This document shows positions 23,713-32,525 of a stretch of 64,000 nt of DNA, in pieces. Position 1 is the first letter of the stretch. Each line of letters opens with the position of its first letter. The translations under genes were made by a program, and so were the position numbers. Under the pieces are notes generated by a model, which did not search any database, was not told the origin of the DNA, and saw only the letters and a program-made list of their open reading frames with translations. Source of the stretch: Bacillus sp. A301a_S52 (lineage in GTDB: Bacteria > Bacillota > Bacilli > Bacillales > Salisediminibacteriaceae); contig JABXYP010000001.1 of NCBI GenBank assembly GCA_024701455.1, positions 1,802,001 to 1,866,000 of the forward strand. The letters are read 5' to 3'.

Positions 23713-26135
23713 TAGACATCTTCTCCTTTCCGGGCTTTAAATTTAATAAGGACAACGACTCCTAAAGCGACAATACCTAAAACGAGAACTTCTAACAACG
23801 TATCAAGGCCACGGAAATCAACCAATATGACGTTAACAATATTATTCCCACCTGCTAACGCGTAAGAATTCTCTACAAAGAAATCAGAAATAGGGCTAAT
23901 TGGGTTTTCATAGCTATACGCATGCACACTCAAGGCTGTTAGTGTCACAACGAGCCCAACGCCGAGTGAAATGATGAGATTAGATAACCTGAAGACAGGC
24001 TTAAACGTCTCTTTGCGTAATTCAGGCAAGTGATAAAACACGAGCAAGAATAAAACAACCATGACTGTTTCTACGAGCAGTTGGGTCAACGCAAGGTCAG
24101 GTGCCCGGAAGACGACGAAAAGCAGGGCTACGAGAAAACCGACTACACCCATTAAAACAATAGCAGAAATACGTTTTGAGACAAACGGAATGACAATTGT
24201 AGACAAGATTAGTGAAAGGGACACCAAATACATATAAGATGGTATCTCAGTCGTGTTTGTAAAATCCACAGCAAGAGCGTTACTCTGCCATAACATGAAA
24301 CTAACAATAGCAATTAAGAAAATAAACATGTATGAAAAGTAATCGCGTAAACGCCCTGTCATTTGTACATTATTCACTACAGAGGAACCATTGATTAATC
24401 CTGTGAGACCATTATCATAAAGCCAATTCAAAGGGTCTCTCTCTCGTAAATAGAAAGTGGTGTCTTGCCACTTTTTCTGGTTTAAGAATATGAACGTTCC
24501 AAAGAAAACAACACCCATTGTCATGAATAACTCAGTATTAAAACCGTGCCAATGGTAAATGTTCACATAAAATTGTTCACCTGGAGCTGTGAGACCAGGC
24601 ATAATCGACTGCATGACAGGTTCAATAATTGTATAGGAAAGTAAATTAGGGAACAATCCAAATACAACTACTAATGATGCCAAAATAATTGGTGAAATTA
24701 GTAAACCAATTGGAGCTTCATGAGCCGCTTTATCGAGTTTTTCAGGCTGATGTTCACCCGTAAATGTTTTGAATAGCATAATCATGCAATAGATGAAAGT
24801 GAATACACTAGCAATCCATGCGACAACAGGGAAAATAATTCCTAAATTGCCTACGTTAAAGACATCAAGGGTGGCACTATTTAACGTTCCAGTAAAAAAC
24901 ATCTCTTTACTCAAGAAGCCATTAAAAGGCGGTAATCCAGCCATTGAAGCTATTCCAATGAGGGAAATAGTGAATGTAATTGGCATGATTGTCATGAGAC
25001 CGCCAAGTTTTCTAATATCCCTCGTGCCTGTTTCGTGATCAATGATACCAACGACCATAAACAGACTCCCTTTAAAGGTAGCGTGATTGATAAGGTGGAA
25101 CACTGCAGCAAGAACAGCCACTATCGGTAAAGAAGTGCCGTCAATGATCTCATAATGATAACCAGCAGAACCAAGGCCTAATAAGCTCATAATTAACCCG
25201 AGTTGACTTATGGTGGAAAATGCAAGAATTCCTTTCAAATCTTTTTGCCTAACAGCAGACACTGACCCCCATATTAACGTAAATAACCCGAAGGTAGATA
25301 TGATCCAAAACCATTCAGCTTGACCACCAAACACTGGAGTCATACGAGCCACTAAATAAATACCAGCTTTAACCATTGTAGCCGAGTGTAAGTAAGCACT
25401 AACAGGCGTAGGTGCTTCCATAGCATCTGGCAGCCAAATATGAAATGGAAATTGGGCTGATTTTGTAAAGGCTCCTAATAAAATTAATAGCATAGCAGGA
25501 ATGAATAAAGGGCTTGTGACAATGACGTCAGCCATTGCAATAATTCCTCTTATACTGAATGTGTCTGTCATTAAGTACATCAAAGTAAAACCAGCGAGCA
25601 TAGAGAATCCGCCGGTTACGGTAATCAACATAGACTTTTGAGCGCCATAACGGGATTTCTCTTTGTGAAACCAGTATGCGATAAGCAGTGATGATGCGAG
25701 ACTGGTAATTTCCCAGAACACATACAAGACAATCAAGTTATCTGATAATACGACGCCGAGCATAGCTCCCATAAACATCATTAAATAAACATAGAAGTTG
25801 TTAAGCGGTTCTTCTTTTTTATTGGCGATATAATATATTGAATAAAGAACGACGAGCGTTCCTATTCCGGTAATTAACATGGCAAAAAGAAGGCTCAAAC
25901 CGTCGAGGTAAACGGTAAAATTAATGCCAAGAGAAGGAACCCAAGAGACAGTATGACTAACTGTTTCCATAGGTGATCCGTCTAACGGCAAGTATTGAAA
26001 AAGGTAAATAAATAAAATTAATGGTAACGGTAAAATGAACCAGCCTGTATGAAGATGGCGGAATTTTTTGTAAATAATCGGCACAAAAATCGCCATAATA
26101 AATGGTGCTAAAGTTACAAAATGAAGCGTTGACAA
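23712..26135 (-). CDS. mrpA: Na+/H+ antiporter subunit A (NuoL-like with MbhD/MbhE-like tail)
   Basis: The largest Mrp subunit, about 807 residues. A TTG start at 26135 is chosen because AAGGAGG lies 8 nt upstream and the protein then begins STLHFVTLAPF, like other MrpA; an ATG at 26162 has no ribosome site. The N-terminal two thirds are NuoL-like (WEITSLASSLLI with the key Glu, KSAQFPFHIWLPDAMEAPTP). The C-terminal part carries the extra helices related to MbhD/MbhE. First gene of the seven-gene operon that exports Na+ in exchange for H+ and supports pH homeostasis under alkali. Confidence 0.95.
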   Translation of the reverse strand: MSTLHFVTLAPFIMAIFVPIIYKKFRHLHTGWFILPLPLILFIYLFQYLPLDGSPMETVSHTVSWVPSLGINFTVYLDGLSLLFAMLITGIGTLVVLYSIYYIANKKEEPLNNFYVYLMMFMGAMLGVVLSDNLIVLYVFWEITSLASSLLIAYWFHKEKSRYGAQKSMLITVTGGFSMLAGFTLMYLMTDTFSIRGIIAMADVIVTSPLFIPAMLLILLGAFTKSAQFPFHIWLPDAMEAPTPVSAYLHSATMVKAGIYLVARMTPVFGGQAEWFWIISTFGLFTLIWGSVSAVRQKDLKGILAFSTISQLGLIMSLLGLGSAGYHYEIIDGTSLPIVAVLAAVFHLINHATFKGSLFMVVGIIDHETGTRDIRKLGGLMTIMPITFTISLIGIASMAGLPPFNGFLSKEMFFTGTLNSATLDVFNVGNLGIIFPVVAWIASVFTFIYCMIMLFKTFTGEHQPEKLDKAAHEAPIGLLISPIILASLVVVFGLFPNLLSYTIIEPVMQSIMPGLTAPGEQFYVNIYHWHGFNTELFMTMGVVFFGTFIFLNQKKWQDTTFYLRERDPLNWLYDNGLTGLINGSSVVNNVQMTGRLRDYFSYMFIFLIAIVSFMLWQSNALAVDFTNTTEIPSYMYLVSLSLILSTIVIPFVSKRISAIVLMGVVGFLVALLFVVFRAPDLALTQLLVETVMVVLFLLVFYHLPELRKETFKPVFRLSNLIISLGVGLVVTLTALSVHAYSYENPISPISDFFVENSYALAGGNNIVNVILVDFRGLDTLLEVLVLGIVALGVVVLIKFKARKGEDV

Positions 26136-26522
26136 GTGATAAACCTCCTTAATTGTATTCATATCCTGATATGATATATAGGCTTTTGGGAGTATACAGA
26201 CAAATATTCATTCAGTCCTATGTATTAAATTCAAGTAAAATTATAATATAAATCAATTTTCGTTGCACCCCTGACACTCTCTAATTAAGAGGATTAGACT
26301 TTTTCTTTTAAATATGAAGAAACTAAGAAAAATAGGTAAAAAAACTTTTTTTCTTAAGATGTTAAAAACTAAAGTGAGACCGTTATCATTAGAGGATTTC
26401 AATCATTGGATGACATGATAAACATTATTTCAAAGAAATGATAGTATGTGATCAGCTGCTTAAATAGAAAGTGTATAAAAAAAAATCATCCGACCCATCC
26501 TTATAAAAAGGAGTGAGAATGG
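26136..26522. other. intergenic region upstream of mrpA
   Basis: AT-rich DNA that must contain the mrp promoter on the minus strand and that of the small gene at 26523 on the plus strand. A near-palindrome (CCTGATATGATATATAGG, 26163-26182) lies close to mrpA. I could not assign a clear -35/-10 pair. Confidence 0.4.
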
Positions 26523-26738
26523 ATGAAAATAAAGACGAAGGCAATGATAGCTTTATGTATTTTTCTACTTATAATCCTTGGAGGCGCAGTTGGGCAAAGT
26601 ATCGTGTCAAGAGAAATGCTTGAAAGGCATGGAAATTATGAAGAATATGAAGGGTTTATCCTCAATGACTTTTTGAGAAATGACCAACGATTTTCACCGA
26701 GAGAATATATTAAGGTCATTCCTATTAAGGATCAATAG
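26523..26738 (+). CDS. small membrane-anchored protein, unrecognised
   Basis: 71 residues. Residues 7-24 (MIALCIFLLIILGGAVGQ) form one membrane helix or uncleaved signal anchor after a basic KIKTK start; the remaining 45 residues are charged and probably outside the cell. AAAAGGAGTGAGA precedes the ATG with good spacing, so it is likely translated. I do not recognise the family. It converges on sda, with 11 nt between the two stop codons. Confidence 0.6.
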   Translation: MKIKTKAMIALCIFLLIILGGAVGQSIVSREMLERHGNYEEYEGFILNDFLRNDQRFSPREYIKVIPIKDQ

Positions 26739-26749
26739 TCGTGGGCTTT

Positions 26750-26905
26750 TTACAAGTGAATTTGTTTATTAAATTTAGAACGCCGTTCAATTTCTTCAGC
26801 TATTAAATTTATGAAGTCCTCTGCTAAGTTTAAGTCTTTGGCTTTTACGTACGTTTCTATTAGAAGTTCATCCGATAAATCGGCTAATGCGCCATACTTT
26901 TTCAT
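26750..26905 (-). CDS. sda: Sda, checkpoint inhibitor of sporulation histidine kinase
   Basis: A 51-codon gene. The product holds the Sda core [20 protein letters not shown] followed by [14 protein letters not shown], an antiparallel helical hairpin that binds KinA and blocks phosphate flow to Spo0A when replication or DNA integrity is disturbed. The ATG at 26905 follows GGGGTG. In B. subtilis sda also lies next to yqeG, and its promoter region contains DnaA boxes; both features are repeated here. It is expected to be an unstable, transiently made protein. Confidence 0.92.
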   Translation of the reverse strand: MKKYGALADLSDELLIETYVKAKDLNLAEDFINLIAEEIERRSKFNKQIHL

Positions 26906-26963
26906 GTGCCCACCCCTATTTCATCATATCGTCAGTGCATTGAAAAATCCTAAATAATCGTCT

Positions 26964-27013
26964 ATCCTCGTAAAATACTGAGATAATCAGTGATACATCC
27001 GAGGATTATTTTT
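26964..27013 (+). terminator. hairpin with T run upstream of sda
   Basis: ATCCTCG (26964-26970) pairs with CGAGGAT (27000-27006), with an inner ACTGA/TCAGT stem, then TATTTTTG. It reads as a terminator on the plus strand, where the nearest gene ends at 26738; on the minus strand it would lie in the sda leader or promoter. Confidence 0.45.
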
Positions 27014-27162
27014 GATGTTATAGCTTATTGTAGGTAGCAAATCATAACGCAACCCGGTGGTTTAGATCTAAAGTACGGAAGGGTTGTCCCTTTATGAAAC
27101 GCCAATAACGCGTGTGTTGCATAGATATTACCATGAATTGTAAAGCATCTCAAATAACGTTT

Positions 27163-27260
27163 TATCCACATTTACGGTGGGTATCTTTGTGGATATAATG
27201 TTAATATCCTTCAATTGACTAATAGATATAAGTGTTAAGATGTGTAAAAACTTATCCACA
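27163..27260. promoter_or_regulatory. DnaA-box cluster between sda and yqeG
   Basis: Two perfect TTATCCACA boxes (27163-27171 and 27252-27260), one inverted near-match TGTGGATAT (27188-27196) and one inverted TGTGTAAAA (27241-27249) fall within 98 nt. B. subtilis has a DnaA-binding cluster at the same place, upstream of sda/yqeG, that couples replication initiation to sda expression and helps titrate DnaA. Confidence 0.8.
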
Positions 27261-27397
27261 GATTTGGACGGGTGTTATGAATTGTCGAAAATTATTTTTT
27301 AGTTTTTTTATTCTGTTTGAAATTAACGTTTGAATACAGGTATTATAGACAAGAACAACTGTATGGCTAATTTGTCGATAAACTAGGAGGCATATGA

Positions 27398-27928
27398 GTG
27401 TTAAAACAATTTATTCCAGACCAGTACGTTAAATCGGTGTTTGAGATTTCTATTGAACAGCTTAAAGAACAGGGTGTAAAAGGGATTATAACTGATCTTG
27501 ATAATACATTAGTGGAATGGGACAGAGCTGATGCCACAGAAAGACTCATTGAGTGGTTTGAACTTTTGAGAGCGCAAGGCTTTCAGATTGTCATTGTGTC
27601 CAATAATAATGAAAAACGTGTCAAACATTTTGCTGATCCGCATAAGATTACATTTATTCACAGTGCTCGTAAACCTCTAAGTAAAGCATTTAAAACGGCT
27701 GTTAAGTTAATGAACTTAAAAAGGGAAGAGACGGTCGTGATTGGTGATCAACTTTTAACTGATATTCTTGGCGGGAATCGTGCCGGGTTCCAAACTATAT
27801 TAGTCGTTCCCGTTGCCCAAACAGATGGTTTTCTAACAAAATTTAATCGCCGGATTGAAAGGCGTGTGTTTCATACGATGAAAAAGAGGGGGTTGATCGA
27901 ATGGGAGAATTCAGACGAGAAGAACTGA
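27398..27928 (+). CDS. yqeG: YqeG family HAD-IIIA phosphatase
   Basis: 176 residues with the three HAD motifs: DLDNTLVEWD (nucleophile Asp), VSNNNEKRV (Ser), and VIGDQLLTDILGGNRAG (acidic pair). The start is GTG, 7 nt after AGGAGG. Its stop codon lies 28 nt inside yqeH. The physiological substrate is unknown; it heads the conserved yqeG-yqeM operon. Confidence 0.94.
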   Translation: MLKQFIPDQYVKSVFEISIEQLKEQGVKGIITDLDNTLVEWDRADATERLIEWFELLRAQGFQIVIVSNNNEKRVKHFADPHKITFIHSARKPLSKAFKTAVKLMNLKREETVVIGDQLLTDILGGNRAGFQTILVVPVAQTDGFLTKFNRRIERRVFHTMKKRGLIEWENSDEKN

Positions 27929-29019
27929 TTTGTTCAGGGTGTGGTGTTAAGATACAGACTAATAATAAGGGAGGATTAGGATATACCCCGCCATCTGCCT
28001 TGAAAAGAGAGGTGATTATTTGTCAGCGATGCTTTCGCTTGAAACATTACAACGATGTGCAAGATGTGCCGTTAACGGATGATGATTTTCTAAAAATATT
28101 AACAGAACTAGGACAGAAAGAAGCACTCATTGTTAAGATTGTAGATATCTTTGATTTTGACGGAAGTTGGCTTCCTGGGCTCCATCGCTTTTCCGGTAAA
28201 AATCCAGTCCTTCTCATCGGGAACAAAGCTGATTTGCTACCTAAATCAGTGAAACATTCTAAAGTCATTCAGTGGATGAAAAAAGCGGCAAAAGAGTATG
28301 GACTAAAGCCTGCTAATGTCCATTTAATGAGTGCAAAAACAGGTGAGGCTATTATGGAGGTAGCCAATTTAATTGACCAAGAACGTCAGGGAAAAGATGT
28401 TTATATTGTCGGATGTACCAATACAGGTAAGTCAACTTTCATTAACAGAGTATTAAAAGAGTTTGGTGCGGAAGACGATATGCTTATTACAACCTCCAAT
28501 ATACCGGGCACCACTTTAGACATGATTGACATCCCTTTAAATGATGGATCATTTCTGTATGATACCCCTGGAATTATTAATCATCATCAAGTAGCCCATT
28601 TACTTGATAAAAATGAGTTAAAAGTTGTTTCGCCTAGTAAAGAAATTAAACCGAAAGTTTTTCAACTCAATCCAGGACAAACACTATTTTTTGGAGGAAT
28701 AGGGCGTGTTGACTTTGTCAGTGGTGAACCACAATCACTCATTGTTTACATATCAAATGATTTAACTATTCATCGAACAAAAACTGAAAAAGCGGATAGC
28801 CTTTATGAGAACCATTTAGGGGAGTTATTATCTCCGCCTGTTGAAGAAAATAAAGAAGAATTTCCACCATTGGTAGGGAAAGATTGGAAAGTACCTGAGG
28901 GTAAAGTGGACCTCGTCTTCTCAGGATTAGGGTGGGTAACTATTAGCGGAAGTGGTAGTGGTGTTAGAACGTATGCACCTAAAGGTGTTGCAGTAAGTAT
29001 GCGCCCGGCTATTTTCTAA
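27901..29019 (+). CDS. yqeH: ribosome biogenesis GTPase YqeH
   Basis: A circularly permuted GTPase of 372 residues needed for 30S subunit assembly. An N-terminal zinc finger (CSGCG ... CQRCF) is followed by the G4 motif NKADLLP, then G1 GCTNTGKST, and later the DTPG segment, the G4-G1-G2-G3 order typical of YlqF/YqeH proteins. The C-terminal 150 residues form the RNA/protein binding domain. Translationally coupled to yqeG by a 28-nt overlap. Confidence 0.96.
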   Translation: MGEFRREELICSGCGVKIQTNNKGGLGYTPPSALKREVIICQRCFRLKHYNDVQDVPLTDDDFLKILTELGQKEALIVKIVDIFDFDGSWLPGLHRFSGKNPVLLIGNKADLLPKSVKHSKVIQWMKKAAKEYGLKPANVHLMSAKTGEAIMEVANLIDQERQGKDVYIVGCTNTGKSTFINRVLKEFGAEDDMLITTSNIPGTTLDMIDIPLNDGSFLYDTPGIINHHQVAHLLDKNELKVVSPSKEIKPKVFQLNPGQTLFFGGIGRVDFVSGEPQSLIVYISNDLTIHRTKTEKADSLYENHLGELLSPPVEENKEEFPPLVGKDWKVPEGKVDLVFSGLGWVTISGSGSGVRTYAPKGVAVSMRPAIF

Positions 29020-29048
29020 GTGAGCTGATGGGAGAGGAGGAATCTTAA

Positions 29049-29891
29049 TTGAAACAACTATATGGGGTTATTGGCTGTCCTATCAGTCACAGCCTTTCAC
29101 CTGTTATGCATAAAGCGGCGTATGAAGAGTTGTCGATTAACGCTGACTACCACGCTTTCCATGTGAAAGAGAAAGATTTAAAAGAAGCTATAAACGGGAT
29201 TCGTGCATTAGGGATACAAGGAATAAATGTTACTATTCCTCATAAAGTATCAATTATCCCTTACTTGGATGAGGTTGACCCATTAGCCGAGGAAATTGGT
29301 GCGGTGAATACTGTCGTGAATGTTGAAGGTAGACTTACTGGGTACAATACTGATGGAGAAGGATATGTTCATGGCTTGCTCCCTGTATTAATGAAAGATT
29401 TGGCTAATATGAGGACTTTAATCATAGGGGCTGGTGGAGCTGCAAGAGGGGTCTCTCTCACTCTTGCTAAGTACGGTGCAGGAGAACTATGTATTACGAA
29501 TCGAACGGAGAGTAAAGCCAGTCAATTAGCTGCTGATTGTTGTAGATTTACAAAAGCAACTACGCTGCCACTTGAACATGTCGAAGCGGAGCTGACTGGA
29601 TTCGATTTAATTATAAATACAACGTCGATTGGCATGGCACCTGATACTAATAGTATGCCTTTATCCTTGGAAGAATTGCGGCAAGATGTTATTGTGAGTG
29701 ACCTTATTTATACGCCAATTAAAACACGGTGGTTACAAGTAGCAGAAGACAAAGGAGCCATTATTCAAAACGGATTGGATATGTTTGTTAATCAAGGTGC
29801 TCTTGCGTTTGAAAAATGGACTGGAAAAACTGCCCCAAAAGAGGTAATGAAGAAAAAAGTGTTAGAAAAATTAGGAGGAACTTCATGTTAA
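29049..29891 (+). CDS. aroE: shikimate dehydrogenase
   Basis: NADPH-dependent reduction of 3-dehydroshikimate in aromatic amino acid synthesis. 280 residues: substrate site GCPISHSLSPVMHKAAY, catalytic Lys in NVTIPHK, nucleotide loop IIGAGGAARG, and NTDGEG. The start is TTG after GAGGAGGAA. Its last codons overlap the start of yqeI by 7 nt. Confidence 0.96.
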   Translation: MKQLYGVIGCPISHSLSPVMHKAAYEELSINADYHAFHVKEKDLKEAINGIRALGIQGINVTIPHKVSIIPYLDEVDPLAEEIGAVNTVVNVEGRLTGYNTDGEGYVHGLLPVLMKDLANMRTLIIGAGGAARGVSLTLAKYGAGELCITNRTESKASQLAADCCRFTKATTLPLEHVEAELTGFDLIINTTSIGMAPDTNSMPLSLEELRQDVIVSDLIYTPIKTRWLQVAEDKGAIIQNGLDMFVNQGALAFEKWTGKTAPKEVMKKKVLEKLGGTSC

Positions 29892-30175
29892 CTGGTAAAC
29901 AAAAGCGTTATCTTCGTAGTAAAGCTCATCATATCAAGCCGATTTTGCAAGTTGGAAAAGGCGGTGTCAACGAAAATTTGATTAAACAGGCGGATGACGC
30001 CTTAGAAGCTAGGGAACTTATAAAAGTAAGTATTTTACAGAATTGTGTGGAAAGTAAAGAGGAAGTCGCGCATTTTATATCCAAGGGAGCCCAAGCTGAC
30101 ATCGTTCAAATTATTGGTAATACGCTCGTTTTTTATAAAGAATCAAATGAGAATAAAACAATTACTCTGCCTTAA
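29885..30175 (+). CDS. yqeI: ribosome-associated RNA-binding protein YhbY/YqeI
   Basis: A 96-residue single CRM domain: LTGKQKRYLRSKAHHIKPI then VGKGGVN and the C-terminal QIIGNTLVFYKES. CRM proteins bind pre-ribosomal RNA. The ATG at 29885 follows AGGAGGA inside the end of aroE; the longer frame upstream is an out-of-frame shadow of aroE. Confidence 0.94.
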   Translation: MLTGKQKRYLRSKAHHIKPILQVGKGGVNENLIKQADDALEARELIKVSILQNCVESKEEVAHFISKGAQADIVQIIGNTLVFYKESNENKTITLP

Positions 30176-30191
30176 GTAACGGGGGATGACT

Positions 30192-30767
30192 GTGAAGAAA
30201 GTAGGCTTATTAGGTGGAACGTTCGATCCGCCTCATATAGGACACTTAGTAATGGCTGAGGAAGCAAGGCTAGAAAAATCTCTTGATGAAATTTGGTGGA
30301 TGCCTAACCCTCTCCCTCCCCACAAAGAGATTAGCTCAGATACTTCAGAAGAAAGCAGACTTGATCTTGTTAAGAAAATGGTAGATTGTCATCCTTCATT
30401 TCGTCTATGTACATTTGAAATGGAGCGTACTCGCCCATCTTATACAACAGAGACGGTGAAAGCTTTGATGGAAGAGATGCCAACTATTCAGTTTTCTTTT
30501 ATAATGGGTGGAGACAGTTTAGAGAATTTCCATAAGTGGTATAAGTATGACGAACTTAGTCAGCTACTTCCATTTATTGTAGTGGCTAGGCCTGGTTATC
30601 AGCCTAAACACCCGACATCATTTCGAGAACTTACCATTATAAAAAATATTAAGTTGGACGTGTCATCGACAGAGATTAGGAACAAAATTAAAGTTGGTTC
30701 TTTAAATCGTTTTCTGCTGACAGATGCTGTTTATGATTATATAAGGGAGTATCGTTTATATGAATGA
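30192..30767 (+). CDS. nadD: nicotinate-nucleotide adenylyltransferase
   Basis: Adenylates nicotinate mononucleotide in NAD synthesis. GGTFDPPHIGHL near the N-terminus and SSTEIRNKI near the C-terminus are the nucleotidyltransferase motifs. The GTG at 30192 is favoured because the GGGGG ribosome site is 6 nt away; an ATG 6 nt earlier touches it directly. About 191 residues. Overlaps yqeK by 8 nt. Confidence 0.95.
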   Translation: MKKVGLLGGTFDPPHIGHLVMAEEARLEKSLDEIWWMPNPLPPHKEISSDTSEESRLDLVKKMVDCHPSFRLCTFEMERTRPSYTTETVKALMEEMPTIQFSFIMGGDSLENFHKWYKYDELSQLLPFIVVARPGYQPKHPTSFRELTIIKNIKLDVSSTEIRNKIKVGSLNRFLLTDAVYDYIREYRLYE

Positions 30768-31344
30768 AGCAGAGGCTTTATTAGTAGTGAAGCGAGCGTT
30801 AAAGCCGGAAAGGTTTTCGCACACCCAAAGGGTTGTTGAAACAGCCGCACATTTGGCAGATAAATATGGTGGAAACAAGAATACCATTAAATTAGCTGCT
30901 ATTTTGCATGACTACGCTAAGAATCGCCCAGTAGAAGAGATGAAGAATATCGTGAAAACTATCGAAACTATTCCTAATGATGTGTTACTTTATGGAGATG
31001 AATTATTGCATGCTTTTGTTGGTGCTCATTACGTTAAAGAGGAATTAAGGGTAAAAGATGAGGCGGTATTGTCAGCTATATATTGGCATACTACTGGAAA
31101 AGAAAATATGACTGTTGAGGATAAAATCGTCTTCCTAGCTGATTTTATCGAGCCAGGAAGAACGTTTGAGGCAGCTGAAAAAGTCCGGATAACAGCGGCG
31201 CAAGATTTGGATAAAGCTTGCTTAGAATGTTTAATCCATACGATTTGTTATTTGACAAAAAAAGGCGTTCCTGTTTATCCGGCTACATTTAAAGCGTACA
31301 ATGATTTTGTGATTAAAATAAGTAGCATGGAGGGTGAAAAGTAA
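30760..31344 (+). CDS. yqeK: HD-domain bis(5'-nucleosyl)-tetraphosphatase YqeK
   Basis: 194 residues with an HD domain: SHTQRVVETA, then the metal-binding HDYAKN, HAFVGAHY and the late DFIEPGR. YqeK proteins symmetrically hydrolyse Ap4A in Gram-positive bacteria. The start overlaps nadD by 8 nt behind AAGGGAG. Confidence 0.93.
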   Translation: MNEAEALLVVKRALKPERFSHTQRVVETAAHLADKYGGNKNTIKLAAILHDYAKNRPVEEMKNIVKTIETIPNDVLLYGDELLHAFVGAHYVKEELRVKDEAVLSAIYWHTTGKENMTVEDKIVFLADFIEPGRTFEAAEKVRITAAQDLDKACLECLIHTICYLTKKGVPVYPATFKAYNDFVIKISSMEGEK

Positions 31345-31345
31345 T

Positions 31346-31702
31346 ATGCAATCTAAAGATAAGTTGGACTTAGCGGTGAAAGCGGTTGATGATAAAAAAG
31401 CGCATGCCATTACAGCGCTTGACATGAGAGGGGTATCGCTTGTTGCCGATTATTTTGTTATTTGCCACGGCAATTCGGAAGTACAAGTAGAAGCCATTTC
31501 AAGAGAAGTTAAAGATAGAGCCAATCTAGCAGGTCTAGATGTTAAGCGGTTAGAAGGACTAGAAGAAGCAAGGTGGGTTTTAATTGATTTAAATGATGTG
31601 ATCGTTCATGTGTTCCATAAAGATGAACGGACGTATTATAATTTAGAAAAGCTTTGGGGAGATGCACAGACAATTGAATTGGAGAGTATTATTCAAGCTT
31701 AG
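31346..31702 (+). CDS. rsfS: ribosome silencing factor
   Basis: Binds uL14 on the 50S subunit and blocks joining to 30S during starvation. About 118 residues from the ATG at 31346, which has GGAGGG upstream; a GTG 12 nt earlier is unlikely because the ribosome site would overlap it. DMRGVSLVADYFVICHGNS and DVIVHVFHKDERTYYNLEKLW are family signatures. Confidence 0.95.
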   Translation: MQSKDKLDLAVKAVDDKKAHAITALDMRGVSLVADYFVICHGNSEVQVEAISREVKDRANLAGLDVKRLEGLEEARWVLIDLNDVIVHVFHKDERTYYNLEKLWGDAQTIELESIIQA

Positions 31703-31731
31703 TGTGTAGAAAAGAAAGGGACGCTGTAACT

Positions 31732-32460
31732 ATGACATACGCTCATTTCGCATCATTGTATGATCGCCTAATGGAAGATGCTCCGTATACTAAATGGGTT
31801 TCATATGCGGAAAAACATCTACCTGCAGAGGGGAGAGTTCTTGATGTTGCCTGTGGAACTGGCACCTTTACTTTGATGTTGGCGCAAAAAGGGTTCCGAG
31901 TCAGTGGAACAGATATTTCTGGAGAAATGCTGGCTGTAGCAGAAGAGAAATCTCGAAAGATGCACGTTGCTACGCCATTCTTTTTACAAGATATGCGTTC
32001 TTTAGCAGGCTTTACAGAAATAGATGGGGTGACTTTATTCTGTGATGGGATTAATTACCTCCATGATGGAGAAGATGTGAAGCGAACATTTAAGACGATT
32101 TACAAAACGCTAAAACGTGATGGTATTTTATTGCTTGATGCACATACGCCATTCAAATTTGACCACTACTTTAATAATCAGCTCTATGGGATTGATGATG
32201 AAAATGTCTCATATATGTGGTTTTGTGATAAGGAAAAAGATCCTCTTTCAGTAAGACATTCTCTCACATTCTTTGTGAAAACTGATAATGGGCTGTACGA
32301 GAGAAAGGATGAGGAACACTTTCAGCGAACGTATCCTATTGAATCATACGTATCTTGGTTAGAAGAAGCTGGATATTCGCACATAGAAGTAACAGGGGAC
32401 TTTGGTGCTAGACCATTGAGAGCGGATGATGAGAGACTTTTTATAAAAGCGAAAAAATAA
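31732..32460 (+). CDS. yqeM: class I SAM-dependent methyltransferase YqeM
   Basis: A 242-residue Rossmann methyltransferase with motif I VLDVACGTGTFTL, motif II acidic end SGTDISGEML, and motif IV LFCDGINYL. Start taken at the ATG before TYAHFASLYD, the usual N-terminus. The substrate is unknown. Last gene of the yqeG-yqeM operon. Confidence 0.93.
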   Translation: MTYAHFASLYDRLMEDAPYTKWVSYAEKHLPAEGRVLDVACGTGTFTLMLAQKGFRVSGTDISGEMLAVAEEKSRKMHVATPFFLQDMRSLAGFTEIDGVTLFCDGINYLHDGEDVKRTFKTIYKTLKRDGILLLDAHTPFKFDHYFNNQLYGIDDENVSYMWFCDKEKDPLSVRHSLTFFVKTDNGLYERKDEEHFQRTYPIESYVSWLEEAGYSHIEVTGDFGARPLRADDERLFIKAKK

Positions 32461-32487
32461 GTAGTCAAATAATATTATTACCTGTAT

Positions 32488-32525
32488 AATAAAGGAAGCT
32501 GAGCTTAGCTCCGCTTCCTTATTTA
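32488..32525 (+). terminator. bidirectional terminator between yqeM and comER
   Basis: AATAAAGGAAGCTGAGCT pairs with AGCTCCGCTTCCTTATT, with A and T runs either side. It overlaps the comER stop codon on the minus strand. Confidence 0.85.

Noticed and set aside
20375..26135. Possibility that the Mrp-like genes encode a respiratory complex I or Mbh hydrogenase
   Set aside because: The exact A-G subunit set and order, with MrpE/F/G and no NuoB/C/D/I or hydrogenase subunits, identifies a group 1 Mrp antiporter.
26314..26418. 34-codon basic ORF (MKKLRKIGKKTFFLKMLKTK...) upstream of the 71-residue gene
   Set aside because: No ribosome site within reach of the ATG, and the lysine-rich content is what AT-rich DNA gives by chance.
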